Assembly: GCA_905116865.2 (NCBI GenBank)
Contig: CAJHNH020000800.1
Coordinates: 82,501 to 146,500 of the forward strand
Direction: 5' to 3'
DNA length: 64,000 nt
DNA from: Candidula unifasciata
Lineage: Eukaryota > Mollusca > Gastropoda > Stylommatophora > Geomitridae
The notes under the pieces were generated by a model that was not told where the DNA came from, did not search any database, and saw only the letters and a list, made by a program, of their open reading frames with translations. Positions 60,801 through 63,674 of this stretch are shown here, piece after piece; positions within the stretch are counted from its first letter, which is position 1, and each line of letters starts with the position of its first letter. Position numbers and translations under genes: made by a program.

Positions 60801-62709
60801 CAGAAATGCACTCACATTCAACATGAGGGCCAGTGCTTGAAACTGCTCCTTGACAATGATGTCTGCATAGCAAGGTTCTTCCGCTAGCTTCAACATACAG
60901 CAGCCCGCCTGCAGCCGCAGCCTGGCCAGCTCTGGTTTGCTGGAAATAAAGACAAAAAAAAACATTAAATAGAGCAGGGTTTTGATCTCGCCCTTTTCAT
61001 GCAGTTCCTTGCTGCACAACACTGGTTATCATACATCCCTAGGCCGCAAAATCAAGGTGATAAAATCTTTCTTTGTCACAATAAAAGAAAGGGTAGAAAT
61101 AGGCATGGTCTCTGTGCAGCATGGCAAGCACTGCTTCAGAAATCCTAGGTGGTTAGCGACTTTTTGATTTTTTTTTAGGGGATGCAGGTGTACTAGGCAA
61201 TGAACAGGCAGACTGGATGGCTCTGCATCAGTGGGTGGTAAATTGATGCAAAACAAGTTTAATGTGGTCAAGGCCAACTCGAAACAAGTGAAAGTATGTG
61301 GAAGTATAAACAGATCATTATCAGATCATTATGGTCTGAAAAGCAGCAGGCAGTGACCAGAAAATATGGTCGACCCTACAACAGCAATTCTCAACCTCTT
61401 GGTCATGACCCCTTTGGGGTCAAACGACCCTTTCACAGGTATCGTCTAAGACCATCGTAAAACACGTTCACTGAAGTTGCGAAGTAGCAACAAAATCAAA
61501 AAAAATTGGGGGGGGGGGGGGGGGAGCGGCACCACAACACAAGGAACTAGAAAGGTTGAGAACCACTGCTCTACACTCATAGGAAAGTTAAGAACATATA
61601 ATCAGACTGTTACTGATACCATCAGAATTGGAATTCAATGACAGCTTTTGGAGATGGAATGCCCTAAATGCTGTGATGCTGGTTCTTATACCCACACAAG
61701 AACATTCAGAATCATTCTTGCTCCTCTTGTTCATGCGCTACTAACTGTTATAACATATCATTATGGTAAAGTAAAATTACAACATCCCTTTATAGACAAT
61801 AAGGCTCATTTAGGTATATGGTGCCTGTAAACATTTTTTTATACCAATCAGCCACAACAGTCTCCTTGACTTGCCCCAGGAAATTTTCAAGCACCCAAGG
61901 TTGACCAGCCTTAAAACGTCTTCAGATAAATTCCTGGAAAGTAAAGTCAGGCAGCATGCTGATGACCACAACACCCACCAAGTGCCAACTGGTCTTAAAA
62001 TATATGCCCAATATGCCTAAAGGCGCGGAAAATGGTCCTTCACGTATTTTTTCACATTCAGTTTTACTGTGAACTGTTCTGTCTGAATCTTTGCCATTTC
62101 AGTTTAGTGCTGATTTTCCAGGCTAAAAACTGTATCACAAATGGTATTAAATCACATTTTAGCCTATTTGTTTTTTCTCCTTTTTTAAAAAACCTGGTCA
62201 GATCACACTTCACTACCACTTGATTTTTCTGAAGCTTTATTTTGTAAGTGTAAGTAAAAACAACTGCTGTTGCTAGTCACAAAAAACAATGCCCTGCAAG
62301 CAAATGATAAGCTCATTTCAATCTGTTTCTGCACTTGCCCTTACAGCAAGGTTGCAATATCTGTGCCTTTTGATCCGAGACAACAGAGTTCTGTTTTCAT
62401 CCAAAACACATCAGATTTAAGCAAATCTTTGATCAGATGTTTTTATGACAGAAATGTTGGATATGTATATATGTGTGTGCATGGGTGGGTGTTTAATAAT
62501 CACTCATTCCCTGAAAAACTGTCATACAAGATCTAATGTAGCTACTATACAAATCTGAGACTCAGTGCCTACTTTGTCAGTCCATTCTCCATAAGATCGC
62601 CATCATGGATGATGACTGTGTAGAGGAGTCTCAGAGTTGAGGTCCCTGAGTTGTTTGTGTTAGACTTCAGTCCCAGCAGCCATCTCACCAGTAGTTTCAT
62701 GGCTTGAAT
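29557..62709 (-). CDS. PDS5: PDS5 cohesin-associated factor, C-terminal 13 exons (gene span)
   Basis: PDS5 is a nuclear HEAT-repeat protein that binds the cohesin kleisin RAD21/SCC1 together with WAPL or sororin; it controls cohesin release, SMC3 acetylation and sister-chromatid cohesion. The exons, listed separately, read in order 62573-62709, 60816-60939, 58132-58336, 55039-55153, 53681-53813, 52270-52392, 49896-49949, 48463-48635, 45530-46151, 39289-39378, 32371-32511, 31716-31863 and 29557-29589. They total 2098 bases; minus one surplus base in the ninth this is 699 codons including the stop. The first six encode the conserved HEAT region with family signatures such as LLVRWLLG, LPLEYM, RREYIKQNP and CMWFMLDPL. 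The rest is a disordered, charged Ser/Pro/Lys tail like that of vertebrate PDS5. Introns run from 0.55 to about 6.8 kb and are full of repeats. The 5' half is outside the window. Confidence 0.95.
30225..30455 (+). mobile_element. SINE-5 copy
   Basis: gcctcagaggcaaggactct, gtgcacacaaaactcaaggt and ggatgaacaaccagaatcat: the family in forward orientation, ending near aaaaagagag. It lies in a PDS5 intron. Confidence 0.65.
30765..30855 (+). mobile_element. SINE-6 fragment
   Basis: tgtgcctgtttacagcagaa, gcgccattcggccgacacat and tgttgactgggttaac recur at 43905-43965 and 51010-51100. Confidence 0.55.
31045..31180 (+). mobile_element. SINE-5 3' part
   Basis: cctaatctgtaaagtaaaac, aacaaccaggtctctccgcc and agagtttacagccaac. 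Confidence 0.6.
31270..31500 (+). mobile_element. REP9 copy (uninterrupted)
   Basis: The reference for the two broken copies: tcactttcaaccagtatctc, gtgcgcaccatataaaatgg, gaagtcgtctactagcaagc. The right boundary is not defined. Confidence 0.6.
31716..31863 (-). CDS. PDS5: PDS5 exon l
   Basis: Acceptor ttttgcattgcag, donor GTAAGT. It encodes RRSHVTNGTSDGEETPETET, a Ser-rich run, and the acidic end EQEEVDDDLN. It ends in phase 0. The acidic end followed by the basic last exon resembles the C-terminus of many chromatin proteins. Confidence 0.82.
31864..32060. other. Intron stretch without recognised feature
   Basis: PDS5 intron between exons l and k; AT-rich. Confidence 0.4.
32061..32254. mobile_element. 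hAT-type MITE (194 bp) with perfect 8-base duplication
   Basis: Flanked by atgtatgg at 32053-32060 and again at 32255-32262. Termini are CAGTGATTCCTAAACTGTG and, inverted, CAGTGTCTCCCAAACTTAT, the CAGTGnTTCCCAAACT type of non-autonomous hAT elements. It lies in a PDS5 intron. Confidence 0.82.
32371..32511 (-). CDS. PDS5: PDS5 exon k
   Basis: The acceptor ggtgattag is preceded by an AC-rich stretch and is weak. The donor is GTGAGT. It encodes RSRVTRGFMRTPSESGSERS, then HSPPAQAVAIKRGPMVRPEP. Basic and SP-rich, typical of the PDS5 tail with likely phosphorylation sites (inference). The phase agrees on both sides. Confidence 0.78.
32595..32960 (-). mobile_element. RTE-like LINE C-terminal fragment
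   Basis: The - strand encodes SEMWFYRRMLKALWTARMSN, RRRLSSFVGHVMRRGRLKYV and KRDRGGQ, with one stop. It matches 33649-33915 in the opposite orientation. Confidence 0.78.
32961..33559. other. Intron stretch without recognised feature
   Basis: Nothing supported beyond intronic DNA of PDS5. Confidence 0.4.
33560..33915 (+). mobile_element. RTE-like LINE C-terminal fragment
   Basis: Open frame MWFYRRMLRIPWTAKKSNQE, then RRRQSSFFGHVMRRGKIEHV and GRRDRGRQREKMLDSL, typical of the C-terminus of RTE/BovB-type reverse transcriptase. The frame runs on into the 57-bp array. Confidence 0.85.
33916..34650. repeat. Minisatellite, 57-63 bp x about 13, born from the LINE 3' end
   Basis: The unit starts tgtagaactaatggagtctt and ends agctatagattcag. 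Its first copy is the normal LINE continuation (VELMESWLQHVAQ), so the LINE's last codons were amplified. Length variants are multiples of three (57, 63), so the frame stays open over about 9 units. Confidence 0.93.
34651..35084. other. Intron stretch without recognised feature
   Basis: No gene or element recognised; AT-rich from 34900. Confidence 0.4.
35085..35275 (+). mobile_element. Probable LINE C-terminal remnant
   Basis: caaagatgagacggcttggc, catctgatgacaatg resembles the RLGHLMTM motif; the rest is eroded. Confidence 0.35.
35276..35729. other. Intron stretch, unclassified
   Basis: Repeated words (aactgcggat at 35425 and 35562; gtggtg) hint at an old repeat; no match elsewhere in the window. 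Confidence 0.35.
35730..35950 (+). repeat. Dispersed coding-like fragment (FVGTxxEQL)
   Basis: Encodes FFVGTEAEQLWGDLFAMKLK, then LRLLDNQIKNSLTEM, ending in (GAA)n. The - strand at 41850-41990 encodes FVGTRLEQLRSDLFDMKLEV. The family is not recognised; probably a retroelement piece. Confidence 0.45.
35957..36179 (-). mobile_element. SINE-2 copy
   Basis: ggttagttgcgtatccttta, gcaaatttaagtccagtagt, gatcgaacccggca (box B) and cttagccacagggccgac. Confidence 0.78.
36180..36649. other. Intron stretch with a possible SINE-8 relic
   Basis: tgtggttgaacaggggtttc at 36551-36570 resembles SINE-8; the rest is unrecognised. Confidence 0.35.
36650..37485 (+). mobile_element. LINE-A 3' half, frame-broken
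   Basis: Runs from NTKNGIQWAPTKQLVDLDF through SKTW, ILRRIKGIKWYDRITNVELW and [20 protein letters not shown] to the ctactgggggttataaaagc terminus. The FADD box has decayed to FTYD. Several frameshifts. Confidence 0.82.
37500..38020 (+). mobile_element. LINE-E 3' end
   Basis: QFKYL-type and RARVRWDDN-type motifs with ADREVWQIL near the end, and a ctaagtaagtaagg tail, all in a frame with stops. The clade is not clear. Confidence 0.5.
38278..38575 (+). mobile_element. SINE-5 copy (near full)
   Basis: Runs from gtggcccacctaaagaagga through gtaagagtcgactaattggg, ctgagaggcaaggaaccagc and ttccgccagagttcacagct to a gtgaagaagaagaagaag tail. The (GAA)n tail is the same as in LINE-A and LINE-F. Confidence 0.7.
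38919..39056. mobile_element. piggyBac-like MITE (138 bp) between TTAA sites
   Basis: TTAA at 38915-38918 and 39057-39060. Inverted ends are CTCTGGGAGTCCCAGGG and, from the right, CTCTTTGGGTCCCAAGG. The TTAA target and short TIRs fit piggyBac-derived non-autonomous elements. A related copy is at 8220-8356. Confidence 0.7.
39289..39378 (-). CDS. PDS5: PDS5 exon j
   Basis: Acceptor gttattttcatag, donor GTTAGT. With the split Met codon it reads MSTRPNSSYIQANLGASPPT, then SPSASPSLAQ. It is Ser/Pro-rich and probably disordered. Support comes from splice sites and phase rather than family similarity. Confidence 0.78.
39500..39760. repeat. Degenerate tandem repeat, about 30-60 bp
   Basis: Recurring accatcaaatttgatttgat and ttcaaaacaatc words with heavy divergence. 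Confidence 0.6.
39761..40464. other. Intron stretch with possible SINE relic
   Basis: cccagtgactgagaggctag at 39852-39871 looks tRNA-like; C runs at 40266-40289. No gene. Confidence 0.4.
40465..40745 (-). mobile_element. SINE-5 copy
   Basis: ccagctgtaaactctggcag, gtgttgcatgcacatctgcc, ttgccttttaggcagatgca and gagtagactcttacaacatg. Confidence 0.68.
40829..41333. repeat. Minisatellite, 43 bp x about 12
   Basis: The unit starts gtcaatcttgccagtttgat and ends gtggccagttccagta, with variants ggttgg/ggctag and one short unit. Confidence 0.93.
41334..41564. other. Intron stretch without recognised feature
   Basis: Nothing supported. Confidence 0.4.
41565..41665 (-). mobile_element. SINE-3 fragment
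   Basis: aaggacccttttctacgcct, ttttatagacaaatcaggtg, gtgatgtggtcagcttcaca. Confidence 0.65.
41820..42060 (-). repeat. Dispersed coding-like fragment (FVGTxxEQL), second copy
   Basis: The - strand reads CVVFVGTRLEQLRSDLFDMK, then LEVQLLDYEGW. It pairs with 35730-35950. Confidence 0.45.
42150..42575 (-). mobile_element. LINE-A 3' fragment
   Basis: On the + strand: ttcttcttcctttttatttc, ggagcataggccctcaacca, gttattctatcatatcattt. The copy is about as conserved as 4475-4920 and is cut by a G run at 42574. Confidence 0.8.
42640..43085 (+). mobile_element. LINE-F C-terminus after the RNase H region
   Basis: Encodes VSILCLRTGHNQLHTHM, KIGKPAMCTCG-like text (EIGKPAMCTCGLAPETTDHV) and SPTELQKTVKFIQQTTLQI. 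The LRTGHNxLxxHM...CxCG...ETxxH pattern is the zinc-knuckle-like end of LINEs that carry RNase H. It has a (GAA)n tail. Confidence 0.8.
43086..43344. other. Intron stretch without recognised feature
   Basis: Nothing supported. Confidence 0.4.
43345..43745. repeat. Minisatellite, about 30 bp, degenerate (12-13 units)
   Basis: The unit is near agacagacagctctctatat plus tcatatataa, with deletions and a poly-A end at 43744-43758. Confidence 0.88.
43885..43970 (+). mobile_element. SINE-6 fragment
   Basis: ttctgcgctttttggccgac, acatccaac and gttgaccgggttaac. Confidence 0.5.
44215..44525 (+). mobile_element. LINE-A 3' end, eroded
   Basis: ELWERTKC-like start, WIGYMLR, gtctctgcactggaacccac, gggcctttactccactgggg terminus. 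Confidence 0.75.
44526..44814. other. Intron stretch with a G run
   Basis: G run at 44667-44682. No element recognised. Confidence 0.4.
44815..45190. repeat. Long GAA-rich polypurine tract
   Basis: About 370 bases consisting almost entirely of A and G on the + strand, built from imperfect AAG/GAA units. Open frames rich in Phe and Ser on the - strand are artefacts. Confidence 0.9.
45191..45529. other. Intron stretch beside PDS5 exon i
   Basis: No element recognised; contains the exon i donor side. Confidence 0.4.
45530..46151 (-). CDS. PDS5: PDS5 exon i (large charged exon with a 1-base frameshift)
   Basis: The largest PDS5 exon, with acceptor tgtctacag and donor GTGAGT. It encodes a Ser/Asp/Glu/Lys-rich nuclear tail: FDSDSQSPKHSDSEES, a KKKKKTVTPKT cluster, an acidic NIEEDEEEAE run, MPPKKQARAKSPPPKPG, KQTKLDDF, and SRGKKRAAESDSP, the last close to the GRKRAA motif of vertebrate PDS5. 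The 5' part reads in one frame up to VREEG; the rest from EEQYDAE is shifted by one. The shift lies between 45930 and 45952, where four C's stand at 45941-45944 (+ strand). Three would keep the frame and the phase to exon j. This is either a consensus indel or a real disruption. Confidence 0.88.
46152..46920. other. Intron stretch without recognised feature
   Basis: C run at 46625-46639. No gene or repeat supported. Confidence 0.4.
46921..46995. repeat. Poly-C tract
   Basis: Over 60 C with few interruptions (46941-46994). Length is probably unreliable in any assembly. Confidence 0.9.
47140..47260 (-). repeat. Dispersed fragment encoding EHDWECPNC
   Basis: The - strand reads HAGYCGVEHDWECPNCTVIS. 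Shares the (E)xHxWxCPxC peptide with 23730-23800 and 63620-63665. Confidence 0.4.
47498..47825. repeat. Minisatellite, 26 bp x 12.5
   Basis: The unit is tcagtgctcaaatctattcc plus aatcca. Gctc and gatc variants alternate. Confidence 0.95.
47935..48080 (-). mobile_element. SINE-6/SINE-5 composite fragment
   Basis: tgtgttgaggtttacagcta, ggctgttatatctgtgactt and atgcttgttagggagcagca; similar text at 60395-60600. Confidence 0.5.
48125..48395. repeat. Minisatellite, about 12-18 bp, degenerate
   Basis: Built from ggacatagacaagg and ggacacagacaa words. Open frames on both strands come from the period. Confidence 0.85.
48463..48635 (-). CDS. PDS5: PDS5 exon h (start of the disordered tail)
   Basis: Acceptor ccctgttgtcacag, donor GTAAGT. 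It encodes RRVGGQTSYASNEPKKVSGS, then a TTTTEIVV segment and PVSQRQPPMRRKKAI. The composition is low-complexity Ser/Thr/Pro with basic clusters, as in the poorly conserved C-terminal tail of PDS5. It ends with two bases (GT), completed to Val by exon i. Confidence 0.88.
48685..48805 (+). mobile_element. SINE-3 fragment
   Basis: actggctcccagccgaaaat, gggcaccaggtaaatatcct and aagtgccgactggtctataa. Starts about 50 bases upstream of the PDS5 exon h acceptor. Confidence 0.65.
48809..49145 (+). mobile_element. SINE-4 copy (tRNA-derived)
   Basis: Box A-like GTTAGCGCAGTCGATAGG at 48815-48832, box B-like GTGTTCAAAACC at 48882, and a body to caatctagcatgatttgcta. Only one copy seen in the window, so the family rests on the head. 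Confidence 0.6.
49146..49609. other. Intron stretch without recognised feature
   Basis: No element or gene recognised. Confidence 0.4.
49610..49745 (-). mobile_element. SINE-3 fragment
   Basis: ggtcccttttccacgccttt, ttttatagaccaaacggcac and gggtgatgtggtcagcatca. Confidence 0.72.
49846..49869. repeat. Poly-C tract next to PDS5 exon g
   Basis: About 20 C within 30 bases of the exon g donor (G run on the transcribed strand). Confidence 0.85.
49896..49949 (-). CDS. PDS5: PDS5 exon g (54-base micro-exon)
   Basis: A symmetric 18-codon exon, NYSNLQSYLPKDFPFEAK, between acceptor atttattttgcag and donor GTAAGT. It is phase 0 on both sides, so skipping would keep the frame. It marks the end of the folded HEAT region. 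A poly-C tract lies 27 bases beyond its donor. Confidence 0.88.
49950..50789. other. Intron stretch without recognised feature
   Basis: PDS5 intron between exons g and f; no supported repeat. Confidence 0.4.
50790..50940 (+). mobile_element. SINE-3 copy, diverged
   Basis: ttgaccttggctccaaggtc, aacccagcctaagaagg and gtaaaggcactcagcataat. Confidence 0.6.
51010..51105 (+). mobile_element. SINE-6 fragment
   Basis: tgtgcctgtttacaggaccg, tgtgcctttcggctgacact, gcaagcatttgtttaccagc. Confidence 0.55.
51106..51627. other. Intron stretch without recognised feature
   Basis: No supported gene or element. Confidence 0.4.
51628..51812. repeat. Minisatellite, 45 bp x 4
   Basis: The unit starts tcatacagtaggacaactga and ends tctgaaccttgtctg; 15 codons per unit. 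Confidence 0.9.
51934..52150 (+). mobile_element. SINE-1 copy
   Basis: cgctctagcgtagttggcta, box B GGTTCACTCCC, ggttgcgatatccataatac, tail acaaaaacaaac. About 120 bases downstream of the PDS5 exon f donor. Confidence 0.85.
52270..52392 (-). CDS. PDS5: PDS5 exon f (HEAT region)
   Basis: Acceptor ctattacag, donor GTTAAT. The 41 codons start KLYAVCDIALGLMHAKAGAI and end EPVLPSKLFTSPDK, equivalent to KLYTVCDVALCVIN...DPVLPMKFFTQPEK in vertebrate PDS5. Both ends are phase 0. Confidence 0.95.
52487..52675 (-). mobile_element. SINE-2 copy, head truncated
   Basis: agttgcatatcctttacagg, gttcagtagtttgccactgc and gggatcgaacc box B; box A is missing. Confidence 0.7.
52676..53680. other. Intron stretch, possible hAT relic near 53060
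   Basis: caactagcgacccacgggcc at 53059-53078 resembles a hAT-like end (compare 2664). Otherwise nothing supported. Confidence 0.35.
53681..53813 (-). CDS. PDS5: PDS5 exon e (HEAT region)
   Basis: Acceptor atgtttgtttcag, donor GTAATG. With the split codon it reads ECMWFMLDPLTHKHEDYNYA, then FLRRMIENIKQTKDAQCPDD and ESANK. This is the PDS5 ECLWFMLEVL...MAENIKLTRDAQSPDE block. It ends in phase 0. Confidence 0.96.
53814..54639. other. Intron stretch without recognised feature
   Basis: G run at 54271-54289; no element recognised. Confidence 0.4.
54640..54790. repeat. Tandem repeat, 49 bp x 3
   Basis: The unit starts acaaagttaaaggaagcaaa and ends attctgtaacttt. Confidence 0.85.
54815..55010 (+). 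mobile_element. LINE-G C-terminal fragment
   Basis: RRVLMRELKGVGQDPIHDIE and RVLQDRTEWRTILQTLCDK, a LINE C-terminus ending in a stop. Related to 22900-23275. Confidence 0.65.
55039..55153 (-). CDS. PDS5: PDS5 exon d (HEAT region)
   Basis: Acceptor ctctccccag, donor GTAAGT. It encodes RMFYLLPDYVIPYTIHLLAH and DPDFKSYEDVESLKSLKE, matching the LPEYVVPYMIHLLAHDPDF block of PDS5. A 24-bp minisatellite of about 0.9 kb starts roughly 40 bases upstream of the acceptor in the preceding intron. Confidence 0.96.
55190..56115. repeat. Minisatellite, 24 bp x about 38
   Basis: The unit is ctacactgtttatactttcc plus acaa, with ccgt and ctagt variants in a higher-order pattern. Eight codons per unit keep - strand frames open (for example repeated VVESINS). 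On the PDS5 strand the array lies just upstream of the exon d acceptor. Confidence 0.96.
56116..56649. other. Intron stretch after the array
   Basis: Eroded array units (actacaatgtctatgctttc) to about 56400; then nothing recognised. Confidence 0.45.
56650..57275 (-). mobile_element. LINE-B fragment with a 231-bp tandem duplication
   Basis: The - strand encodes DLKIENWLINSILSQKLRYF, DHVKHHGSLERIM and KPLGQQAGNKMFLNKCNYLS twice. 57052-57275 repeats 56821-57044 with very few differences at an offset of 231 bases (77 codons), so the duplication is young. Confidence 0.75.
57280..57545 (-). mobile_element. SINE-5 copy
   Basis: gctgtgagctctggcagaaa, gtcctggttgttcatcaaat, gttttgcgtgcacatccatt and ccttgcctcttgggcagata. 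The (GAA)n tail abuts LINE-B. Confidence 0.72.
57625..57735 (+). mobile_element. SINE-3-like fragment
   Basis: gacctggaacccacacagaa, ggctggcattgatgttgacc and atcactcatcaagtgacgac. Confidence 0.5.
57736..57975 (-). mobile_element. SINE-2 copy carrying (TG)n
   Basis: tcctttacaggacgttgcag and ggcaaagtttacgttgaata, ending gcttaagccacag-like (cgcctaagccacagatgctg). A pure TG run lies at 57782-57829. Confidence 0.7.
58132..58336 (-). CDS. PDS5: PDS5 exon c (HEAT region)
   Basis: Acceptor gtttctacag, donor GTACAT. It encodes DVCYHVRVRFANRLHKGL, LKLPLEYMSILCLGANDPLK and INKRREYIKQNPSAR, the most strongly conserved block in the window (PDS5 signatures LPLEYM, DPxKERR and RREYIKQNP). It ends with one base of a split Gly codon. 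Confidence 0.96.
58337..58969. other. Intron stretch without recognised feature
   Basis: No element or gene supported. Confidence 0.4.
58970..59240 (-). mobile_element. SINE-5 copy
   Basis: gttcaccggctataaactgc, tggctgttcattccctttca, cctggcctctcaggcagatg. Confidence 0.65.
59320..59830 (+). mobile_element. LINE-A 3' end
   Basis: From gataaagatgggggaactga through VLFYGEETWRTTKAITKKLQ and GRTWGELHAIAKDRMTWHEL to caatgggggttagaaaggca and gaagaaaat. A deletion removed the CLRRIEGIK part. It keeps one copy of the segment amplified at 8711-9445. Confidence 0.82.
59831..60369. other. Intron stretch without recognised feature
   Basis: No element recognised. Confidence 0.4.
60395..60600 (-). mobile_element. 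SINE-6/SINE-5 composite fragment
   Basis: tgtgttgtggtttacagcta, ggctgcataatctgcgccct, then aattgggtcccgaaacc as at the end of SINE-5. Confidence 0.5.
60640..60800. repeat. Short tandem duplication, about 95 bp
   Basis: tgtgtaatctaagaattcat/tgactaataaatgacaatgc recurs twice just beyond the PDS5 exon b donor. Confidence 0.65.
60816..60939 (-). CDS. PDS5: PDS5 exon b (HEAT region)
   Basis: Acceptor ctttatttccag, donor GTGAGT. It encodes KPELARLRLQAGCCMLKLAE and then EPCYADIIVKEQFQALALMLN, corresponding to the conserved [20 protein letters not shown] segment of PDS5. It ends in phase 0. Confidence 0.95.
61165..61760 (+). mobile_element. LINE-F RNase H region, interrupted by a MITE
   Basis: GDAGVLGNEQADWMALHQW matches the G-x-x-GNExAD segment of LINE RNase H domains. 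After the MITE the text resumes with the ECPKCCDAG end. Frames are broken. Confidence 0.6.
61382..61568. mobile_element. SPIN/OC1-like hAT MITE (187 bp)
   Basis: Left end CAGCAATTCTCAACCTCTTG, inverted right end CAGTGGTTCTCAACCTTTC. The internal words gacccctttggggtcaaacg, accctttcacagg and ctaagaccatcg are hallmark text of the SPIN and related hAT MITEs known from vertebrates. Flanked by ccctacaa (61374-61381) and ctctacac (61569-61576), a worn 8-base duplication. A G run at 61507-61524 is an internal expansion. Confidence 0.78.
61880..62045 (+). mobile_element. SINE-3 copy
   Basis: caaggttgaccagccttaaa, ggaaagtaaagtcaggcagc, aagtgccaactggtcttaaa and ggcgcggaaaatggtccttc. Confidence 0.7.
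62335..62445 (+). mobile_element. SINE-6 fragment, diverged
   Basis: ttgcccttacagcaaggttg, caatatctgtgccttttgat. Confidence 0.4.
62573..62709 (-). CDS. PDS5: PDS5 exon a (HEAT region)
   Basis: First PDS5 exon in the window. It follows an acceptor ctgctcag and reads IQAMKLLVRWLLGLKSN..., matching the PDS5 signature KLLVRWLLG, then STLRLLYTVIIHDGDLMENG. The donor is GTAGGC. It ends with two bases (AA) of a split codon completed by the first base of exon b. Confidence 0.95.
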
Positions 62710-63424
62710 CTGAGCAGGGAAAAACATCCGTTTATTTCAAATGCGTTTGTTAATTTCATACTCAGCAGTAAATTTCAGCACTCTTTGATGACCATCTAAT
62801 TTTGATGAAATAAATGATGTCCCCAATGAAAAACCACCATCATCATCATCATGAACCTTTTCATGATGGCGTAGGCATTCATATCTTTAAATAATGCGGA
62901 CAAAACAATACTTTGCACCACTTATTGCCTGGCACATTTTGTATCTCACCAGGTGCTAACTCAACAACATATAATGAAGTTAAAAATAAATAACTTTTGC
63001 TGAAATGCATTAATCACCTTTTCAAGTTATCCTCTCTCCACTGGAAAGTCAAGATCAGTCATGTGGTTACCATGGTAACTTCACATATTTGTATGCTACA
63101 TTATGTTGATTTAAATATGTAGCAATATATGCTAAAAAAAAATAGTGAAATACGCCAATCAATAAATTTTACAATGTACTGTCTGCACTTGCATTATTTA
63201 AATTTACAATGGGAAAGATTTGTTTTGAATTTGTATGTGTCCCAAATCTCAGTTCTTGGTGTTCTGGATGATTTCTATTAAGAATTCTTTGCTATTGATA
63301 ATCTAGCATTACATCATCATAGATGCTCTACCTATTTATTTTTTGGGATAGAAAGATTAGAAAATCAAGCCAAACGATGACTCTAGAAATATTCTAGATT
63401 TTGCATGAGAAAAACGACTAAAAA
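62710..63424. other. PDS5 intron stretch without recognised feature
   Basis: AT-rich; no exon of the upstream PDS5 part was found here. Confidence 0.45.
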
Positions 63425-63560
63425 CACACCCCCCCTCTAACAACCCATATCCCGCACACAACCGACACCGCCCCCGACACCCCCCCCCCCCCCCCACCCC
63501 CCCACACCCACCAACCGAACCCCACAACCCCCCCCCACCCCCCCCCCCCCCCCCCCAAAA
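63425..63560. repeat. C-rich low-complexity tract
   Basis: Nearly only C and A on the + strand; Gly-rich frames on the other strand are artefacts. Confidence 0.9.
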
Positions 63561-63619
63561 AAAAAACACATCCAGATGACAAAAGTAATAAATAACATAG
63601 AATGAATCAATCAATCAAG

Positions 63620-63665
63620 AAATAACATCAGTGCACCTGGGACATTTCCACACGTGCTGTTCCCC
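63620..63665 (-). repeat. Dispersed fragment encoding QHVWKCPRC
   Basis: The - strand reads GEQHVWKCPRCTDVIS; third member of the set with 23730-23800 and 47140-47260. Confidence 0.4.
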
Positions 63666-63674
63666 TCTTCAGAG

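Noticed and set aside
63357..63614. Gly-rich protein
   Set aside because: Reverse strand of the C-rich tract.
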